This document shows positions 5,728 to 10,729 of a stretch of DNA of 10,729 bases, in pieces. Source of the DNA: CAZOEL01 sp964578835 (GTDB taxonomy: Bacteria > Desulfobacterota > Syntrophobacteria > Syntrophobacterales > Syntrophobacteraceae); NCBI GenBank assembly GCA_964578835.1, contig CAZOEL010000130.1, positions 1 through 10,729 on the forward strand, given 5' to 3'. Position 1 is the stretch's first letter. The number at the start of each line of letters is the position of its first letter. The notes beneath the pieces were generated by a model that worked only from the letters and a program-made list of their open reading frames with translations, was not told the origin of the DNA and did not search any database. The translations under genes and the position numbers were made by a program.

Positions 5728-8700
5728 GTCATCCCTTTTTCCGCCCTCAGGAAGTGCATGCCGAGGCGCTGCTTCTCATTGGCTACAAGCTCTACCCGTG
5801 CGCCAGAATCGAGCTGCATCCGAGGCTCACCCTCCTCGCCGGCTCAAACGGCGTCGGCAAAACCACCCTCCTCGACACTCTCCAAACAATCCTCATCGCC
5901 GACCAGAGGTACATACATCTCAACGTCGCGGCCGGACAAAACGATCGCGACCTCGGAGGCCAGCTTCAGGGACGGGTTGCCTGGGCTCTTCTGCACCTGA
6001 GGGGCCATTCCTCCATAAGCGCCATAGGAGTGCATGTGCTGCGGCGCGCGGCGGCGGAATACGTGGACCTGAAGCCCTTTGCGCTCATTGGCGCGCTGCC
6101 CGATCAGGACCTTTTCCTGAATCCCTTGACGTGCGTGGTGGCGCCGGACATCAAGGCGCTCAACGCCGCCGTCAAAGCGCGCTCCGCACAGGCAAGGGTC
6201 AAGGAGTTCAGTTCCTTGAACGAGTACCACAGGTTTCTCTTTGAAGAAGGCCTGCTTCCTCTGGACCTGTCGCGGGGAGGCAGAAGGCAGTTCTCGCTTC
6301 TCTGGCGTCAGGCCACGCAGCCTCACTTGGGAGAGCTCAACAGCTTTTTGCAGAAGACGCTTTGCCATGAGCCCGAAAAACGGCTGACCTTCGATGATGT
6401 GGAAAAGCTCATGCAGGAGCGGCTCCACACGGAGCGGCAGCTCACGCGGCTTGCCGAATTGAAGGAGCTCAACGCAGAGCTTCAGGCCAAGGCCGATGAG
6501 CTGGACCGGCACAGGCGCCGCTGCCTTGGGATGGGCCTTGGGCAGGCAAAGCAGAGAGAAGAAAGCATCAGGGCGGAGATTGAGGAGGGGGAACAGAAGT
6601 TCAAGCAATTCGATGAGAGGATGCAGGCGCTGAACGAAGAGCTCGACGCCGTCCGCGCAAGGCTTGCCGAAATCGGGATGGACCGGGACAAGTACCTGCG
6701 CGAGCAGGGAGAGTGGAGCCGCAAGTATAAGCATCACCAGGAATACGTTGCCCATCGGCGATTGCTCGAAGACCTCGAGGACGAGCTTGCCTGGAGCCGC
6801 GAGGACGTCTTTCCCATGGAAGCCAGGCTGGATGAAAATCGGAGGCGGATCGAAGCTCTGAGGGAGGAGATGCGGGATCTTTCCAACGAGCTTGCCCGAT
6901 GCAAGGAAAAGGAAGCGGGCCTCGAGCGCCAGGCTAAGAAGTGGCGCGATTTCAAGAAAGATCTGGAGCGGGTCGAGCAACTGCTCGAAAAGGAGATTCG
7001 CTCCGCATCCGATCTCAAGGAAGCCTGGCTTCAAGTTGCGGAGGAAAGGCGCGAGATCCAGGAAGCAAAGCCCCTGAGGCAGCTCCTCGGCCAGTGGGAG
7101 TCGCGCGCGAGGGCGCACGCCGCAGCCGCAGAGCTGGCGCGCATCATGGTCGAGCTCTGGCCTGATTTCTTTGGACAAATGGAGATCGACCGCTCTTCGC
7201 TCGATGCGGCGCAGAACATGCTCCGAAGCATGGAAAAAGAAATCACCCTGGGAAAGGAAGCGCTGAGAAAACAGAAAAAGCCTCTGAACGAGCTCATAGA
7301 AGAGCTTTCGAGAGGACGCCTCCCGCTCCCGGCTTCCGCCGCCGAGCTGGTGGAAAAAGGCGTGGCGCTCCCTTTCACCAATCGCTTCGATACCTTGAGC
7401 CTGGATGAGGCAAAAAAGCGCCAGGATTCCATCGGCCCGTTCTCCCGAGCCATAGAGCCTACAGGGGAAACGGAGGATGAAGCAGAAGAGGGCGAAGGCA
7501 ACGAAGACCGGCGACTCTCGGGGCTTGCTCGCGGAAAGGAGCCTTTCCTGCTGGTTCTCTCTCCGGATGTTTGGGAAAAATTCCAGATCCTGGAAGAAGG
7601 GGAGGATGGAGTCATCGCGGCCTACGGCGGGGTTGGCTGGTACACGCCGAAGGAAACGGTGTGGATTGGAGCCGAGGCGAGAAGAGAGCAGACAAAACGA
7701 GCGCAGGACAAGCTCCTCCAGATCGACGAGCGGCTAAAGGAGCTGAGCAATGAAGAAGACCTCATATCGAAGCGCCTCAAAGCCATCCAGAACTTTCTCC
7801 CCAAGCTCGACGCCTTCTCCGATTCGCAGGCGTCGGCAAAGACCTCGGAGTTAAAAGAAAAACTGAAAGAGATCGAGAGCAAAGCGCCTGGAGTCGAAAG
7901 GCTTTATCCCATGCTCGAAAAGCTCTTTCAGAAAAGCGAGCTTTTCAACTTCGTTGAAGCCCCCGAGCAAATGGAGCAATTGAACGAGGAGATTCTCGAG
8001 CTCGAAGACCGCTACATCGAAATGGAAGAAAGCCTGAAGGGGCTCAAGGCGGAGAACGCCGGGCTGGCCAAAGAGCATGCCGCGCTCCATGAGAAGGTCC
8101 AGGACCTCGGGAGAAATCTGGCCCGGATTCAAACCGTGCTGGCAAGGCTCGAAGATGAGGAAACCGATGAAGTGCTTCGAGGCGAAGTCGATTTCGGGAG
8201 AGCCGAAGAGCTTCAGACCAGGATTAATGAACTCGACGAGGAGAGGAAGGAAGTTCAGAATTCACTCTTTTCAGGAGAAAGAAAATTCGGGGAGCTCAGG
8301 AACCGGTACCGCTCGCAAAGCGAATCGCTGGCCAGGATGAAAGCCGATCTCGAGAGGGCGCAAAAGGACCACGCCAGGGCCATTGAGCTTTGGAGCGAGC
8401 ATTATTCCGAAGAAGAGCCCAACTACTTGGAGGGCGGCCGGTTCAGCGAAAGGGAGCACCACAAAGTTGCCTGGGAAAGCCTCGTGCAGAGCCTGAAATC
8501 GCGACTCGCCGAGGTGAGCGCAAAATACGACCTGCGCCTCCCGGAAGAAACGCAGCCGGACCGGCTTGCGCCTCAACTGCTCCAGCTTCTGCTTCCGCCC
8601 GGAATCGCTCTAGACCACCTGGAGCAGCAGTTTCTGCGCCTCCAGCACGAGCTGCAGCAGATAGAATACAAGATAAAGAGCCACGTCGAGGAGGTGCGCT

Positions 8701-9338
8701 CCGGCGTCGAAGGAGAGATCCGCCGCCTCAAGCTGCACCTGGTGCGGGTGAACCGGATTCTTTCCGCTCTACGGTTCGGCAAGATCAAAAGGATCTATCT
8801 CGAAATCGAGGAGCTCCCGGCCTACCAGGCCATGAAGAAGCTCGAAAGCGTCCTGAGGCTCATAAGCCGGCAGGAAGTGGTCACGCTCAAGGAATTCATC
8901 GAAAAGCTCAGAGCCTTCATATTGAAGGAGGCGAACACGACGCTGAGCGAGGAGCAGATCGCCGACTACAGATCCTACATTCGCATACGCCGGGTGATCG
9001 TTGATGCCGAAGACCGGATGCGGGAAGGCGGCCTTTCGAGCGGCGAGACTTTGGGAGTGAACTTCGCCCTGTGTCTTTCGATTCTTTTCTTTCTTGGAAG
9101 GGAGCAGAGCGTGAATGAAAGAGGCATGCTCCTCCTCGCGCTCGATGAGGCGGAGAGGCTCGATGCAAGGGCTCTCGGAACCGTGCGCGATCTTCTCGAC
9201 CACGTGCGCTGCCAGCTCACGGTGGCCATGCCGCGACCGGTCGATATCCCCGATTCCATCTGCCACCTGCTCACCCCTTTGAGCCAGGGAGTGACCCACG
9301 TGCATCTCTACCACAAAGGGGAAATGGGCGACATGTAG
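5724..9338 (+). CDS. mksB: MukB/MksB (JetC)-like SMC ATPase
   Basis: A 1204-aa SMC protein, the ATP-driven motor of the condensin complex. The N-terminal head has Walker A GSNGVGKT (G40-T47). Long heptad-rich coiled coils run from about 225 to 530 and from about 650 to 1010. A central non-coil hinge lies at roughly 535-655 (ending near VIAAYGGVGWYTPKETVWIG). The C-terminal head has the ABC signature LSSGE (1104-1108) and Walker B LLLALDEAERLD with D1141 and E1142. The Walker B context (LDEAxRLD) is MukB-like rather than classic SMC or RecN. At 1204 aa it is shorter than MukB (about 1490), in line with MksB/JetC proteins. The hinge carries an acidic stretch at 580-595. The start overlaps the mksE stop by 4 bp. 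The frame is intact from head to head. RecN- or SbcC-type ATPases are less likely given the MukF- and MukE-like neighbours. Confidence 0.88.
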   Translation: MSHPFFRPQEVHAEALLLIGYKLYPCARIELHPRLTLLAGSNGVGKTTLLDTLQTILIADQRYIHLNVAAGQNDRDLGGQLQGRVAWALLHLRGHSSISAIGVHVLRRAAAEYVDLKPFALIGALPDQDLFLNPLTCVVAPDIKALNAAVKARSAQARVKEFSSLNEYHRFLFEEGLLPLDLSRGGRRQFSLLWRQATQPHLGELNSFLQKTLCHEPEKRLTFDDVEKLMQERLHTERQLTRLAELKELNAELQAKADELDRHRRRCLGMGLGQAKQREESIRAEIEEGEQKFKQFDERMQALNEELDAVRARLAEIGMDRDKYLREQGEWSRKYKHHQEYVAHRRLLEDLEDELAWSREDVFPMEARLDENRRRIEALREEMRDLSNELARCKEKEAGLERQAKKWRDFKKDLERVEQLLEKEIRSASDLKEAWLQVAEERREIQEAKPLRQLLGQWESRARAHAAAAELARIMVELWPDFFGQMEIDRSSLDAAQNMLRSMEKEITLGKEALRKQKKPLNELIEELSRGRLPLPASAAELVEKGVALPFTNRFDTLSLDEAKKRQDSIGPFSRAIEPTGETEDEAEEGEGNEDRRLSGLARGKEPFLLVLSPDVWEKFQILEEGEDGVIAAYGGVGWYTPKETVWIGAEARREQTKRAQDKLLQIDERLKELSNEEDLISKRLKAIQNFLPKLDAFSDSQASAKTSELKEKLKEIESKAPGVERLYPMLEKLFQKSELFNFVEAPEQMEQLNEEILELEDRYIEMEESLKGLKAENAGLAKEHAALHEKVQDLGRNLARIQTVLARLEDEETDEVLRGEVDFGRAEELQTRINELDEERKEVQNSLFSGERKFGELRNRYRSQSESLARMKADLERAQKDHARAIELWSEHYSEEEPNYLEGGRFSEREHHKVAWESLVQSLKSRLAEVSAKYDLRLPEETQPDRLAPQLLQLLLPPGIALDHLEQQFLRLQHELQQIEYKIKSHVEEVRSGVEGEIRRLKLHLVRVNRILSALRFGKIKRIYLEIEELPAYQAMKKLESVLRLISRQEVVTLKEFIEKLRAFILKEANTTLSEEQIADYRSYIRIRRVIVDAEDRMREGGLSSGETLGVNFALCLSILFFLGREQSVNERGMLLLALDEAERLDARALGTVRDLLDHVRCQLTVAMPRPVDIPDSICHLLTPLSQGVTHVHLYHKGEMGDM

Positions 9339-9341
9339 ACA

Positions 9342-9423
9342 TGTAGGTTGGGTTGAGCGATAGCGAAACCCAACGATTTTGCCGATCAATGTTGGGTATC
9401 GCTATCGCTCAACCCAACCTACA
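9342..9423. repeat. REP doublet (REPIN) hairpin with GTAG heads
   Basis: Positions 9342-9374 and 9391-9423 are inverted copies of 33 bp with a single mismatch, separated by 16 nt. Each arm starts (outermost) with GTAG followed by an imperfect palindrome, GTTGGGTT through AACCCAAC. A GTAG or GGAG tetranucleotide plus palindrome is the hallmark of REP sequences mobilised by RAYT (TnpA-REP) transposases, and two inverted REPs make a REPIN. It lies between the convergent mksB and ygiC-like genes, where the strong hairpin may also end transcription in both directions. No RAYT gene is present in the window. Confidence 0.8.
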
Positions 9424-9453
9424 AGAGATCTGTGTATTTCCGGCCTCCTGTAC

Positions 9454-10590
9454 TCAGAACATGTGCGGGACAAAACGGCTCGTGTTGTCGGTAATCAGGT
9501 TCGTCGTCTCCCTGATTCCCATGCCCGCCGATTCGCCGTCTATGACCCAGCTTCCAATGACCGGATGATTGCCGTTGAACGAGGGAAGCGGGGCCAGAGC
9601 CTGGTAGATGAACCCCTCTTTTCCGTAGCCTCCCTCCGTTTCTATGTCGCACACGCCGGGCTCGAACAAGTAGATGTTGGCGCCTTCTCGGGAGAAGAGC
9701 GGCTTCCTCACGTAAGCCTCCATATCGGCCGGCTTGTGGAAGTGGGCTTCGAGGAGGTTGGGATGGCCGGGATTGAGCTCCCAGAGGATCGGGAGAATTC
9801 CCTTATTGGAAAGCAGAAGCTTCCAGATGGGCTCTATCCACTGCATGGCCGGATAAGTCGAGAGCAGATAGCCTCCGAAATCCTCCTTGATCAGCCATTC
9901 CCAGGGGTAGAGCTTGAAAATGCTCGTGATCGTCTCGCCATCGAGATCGACGAAGCGTCTGTTCTTCGGGTCCCAGCCGATATCTTCGATGAGTATCAAG
10001 GATGTCGTCAAACCCGCCTGCTGCGCGGTGTCCTGGAGATAGCTCACCGTCACGAGATCTTCGATGCTGTCCCTTGCGCAGGTGAAATAGAGAGGAGATC
10101 CCGTGAGGTAATCTTTCAACTCCGTCCACTTGGCCTGAAGGCGCTCGTGGATTGAATTGAACTGGTCCGAGCCCTTGAAGCGCTCTTCGAGCCAAAACCA
10201 TTGCACCACGCTTGCCTCGAGAAGAGACGTAGGCGTATCGGCGTTGTATTCGAGAAGCTTTGGAGGGGATTTACCATCGTAGGAAAGATCGAAGCGGCCG
10301 TAAATAGCAGGCGGTTCTTCTTCCCAGGTTTGCTTTATGAGAGGAACGGCTTCCGGCGGAATGGCGAGATCTGCGAAGCGGTCCGCATCTATTATGTGCT
10401 GGGCGGCGGCGAGGCAAAGCTCGTGAAGATCGTTGGTGGCCCGCTCGAGCATGTCGATTTCGCGGGAGCTGAATCGATAGTAGGCGGTCTCATCCCAATA
10501 GAGCCCTTCCGAAGTGTGGTGGAAGGAAAGACCGACCTCCTCCACTTTCTTTTTCCAATGTCGCCTGGCTCTGGTCTTTATTCTGCGCAT
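9454..10590 (-). CDS. ygiC: Glutathionylspermidine synthase-like ATP-grasp ligase (YgiC/YjfC family)
   Basis: A 378-aa protein, matching the E. coli YgiC length (about 386). The family has the ATP-grasp amidoligase fold of the synthetase half of bifunctional glutathionylspermidine synthase, but lacks the amidase domain. Recognisable blocks are IYGRFDLSYDG and PKLLEYNADTPTSLLEA (about 95-125), FKLYPWEWL (about 230), WKLLLSNKGILPILWELNPGHPNL (about 258-280), YVRKPLFSREGANI (about 292-305), and a C-terminal SWVIDGESAGMGIRE with SRFVPH. The substrate is unknown: family members in E. coli are not established as true glutathionylspermidine synthetases. No strong ribosome site is seen before the ATG. 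It probably shares an operon with the partial gene 30 bp upstream, like ygiB-ygiC. It is convergent with mksB. Confidence 0.88.
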   Translation of the reverse strand: MRRIKTRARRHWKKKVEEVGLSFHHTSEGLYWDETAYYRFSSREIDMLERATNDLHELCLAAAQHIIDADRFADLAIPPEAVPLIKQTWEEEPPAIYGRFDLSYDGKSPPKLLEYNADTPTSLLEASVVQWFWLEERFKGSDQFNSIHERLQAKWTELKDYLTGSPLYFTCARDSIEDLVTVSYLQDTAQQAGLTTSLILIEDIGWDPKNRRFVDLDGETITSIFKLYPWEWLIKEDFGGYLLSTYPAMQWIEPIWKLLLSNKGILPILWELNPGHPNLLEAHFHKPADMEAYVRKPLFSREGANIYLFEPGVCDIETEGGYGKEGFIYQALAPLPSFNGNHPVIGSWVIDGESAGMGIRETTNLITDNTSRFVPHMF

Positions 10591-10620
10591 GCGCTGGATT
10601 CGAATTGTCGGCGTCTAAGG

Positions 10621-10729
10621 CTAACTGCCGCTAAAGCCATGAGCCGATGCGAACTTGCCAAAGCCGCTTCTCACATAGCTGCCGCCGCTGGCCTTTTCGC
10701 CGACACTGACGCCACGTCCTCCATAATAC
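10621..10729 (-). CDS. 3' end of a Gly/Ser-rich gene, probable YgiB/DUF1190-like (partial)
   Basis: An open frame enters from the right edge (first full codon at 10728) and ends at TAG 10621-10623. It encodes 35 residues rich in Gly and Ser, including RGVSVGEKASGG and VRSGFGKFASAHGFSGS. The VRSGFG tail resembles the RGGFG-type glycine/serine-rich C-terminus of YgiB/YjfM (DUF1190, UPF0441) proteins. Those genes lie directly upstream of ygiC in E. coli and relatives. The 30-bp gap to the next start fits one operon. The N-terminus is outside the window. The identification rests mostly on context and tail composition. Confidence 0.55.
   Translation of the reverse strand, partial: YYGGRGVSVGEKASGGSYVRSGFGKFASAHGFSGS

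Noticed and set aside
5844..7178. A 444-codon open frame on the minus strand opposite mksB
   Set aside because: It lies entirely antisense to the SMC coding region, has low-complexity Leu/Pro/Arg composition and no ribosome site. It is a by-product of the GC-rich coiled-coil codons.
8390..9004. A 204-codon plus-strand open frame inside mksB
   Set aside because: It is an out-of-frame shadow of the SMC gene, and its Arg/Ala/Pro-rich translation matches no protein family.
9379..10155. A 258-codon plus-strand open frame opposite the ygiC-like gene
   Set aside because: It begins inside the REPIN and runs antisense to a well-conserved ligase, so it is not credible as a gene.

Overview
The window looks like a chromosomal segment of a Gram-negative environmental bacterium, perhaps Desulfobacterota or another proteobacterium. 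This rests on a sedentary-type integron integrase, Sec-type export, a MukF/MukE/MukB-like operon and a YgiC-type ligase. The taxonomic guess is weak because no rRNA or other phylogenetic marker is present.

Left part (1-3394): a chromosomal integron. intI (2390-3394, +) points right. Upstream of it lies a probable attI (about 2097-2200), and two cassette-like genes read leftwards on the minus strand, which is the classic integron layout. The gene nearest attI (1183-2040) encodes a secreted cysteine-containing protein of unknown function. The next (146-1048) encodes a membrane-anchored protein with a HEPN-like RNxxxH motif. That second cassette begins at a GTTAGGC core site and ends in a long attC hairpin whose inverse core GCCTAAC overlaps the stop codon. 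Directly after the hairpin, the minus strand continues into what looks like the 5' end of a group IIC intron (1-48), cut by the window edge. The two cassette genes look more AT-rich than the genes to the right.

Middle (3395-9338): a 239-bp gap with a possible promoter, then a tightly packed three-gene operon on the plus strand. It encodes a MukF/JetA-like kleisin, a MukE/JetB-like KITE subunit and a 1204-aa MukB/JetC-like SMC ATPase. Spacing is 12 bp (or 6 bp with a TTG start), then a 4-bp ATGA overlap. This is the MksFEB (JetABC) core of a bacterial condensin. The JetD/MksG nuclease that completes Wadjet plasmid-defence systems is not found next to it.

Right part (9339-10729): a pair of inverted REP sequences with GTAG heads forms a 33-bp-arm hairpin (a REPIN) between the converging SMC and ligase genes. 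On the minus strand follow a glutathionylspermidine-synthase-like ATP-grasp gene (YgiC family) and, upstream of it, the 3' end of a glycine/serine-rich gene resembling the YgiB/DUF1190 partner.

The most notable items are the group IIC intron/attC junction, the HEPN-like integron cassette and the Mks/Jet condensin operon that lacks a nuclease gene.
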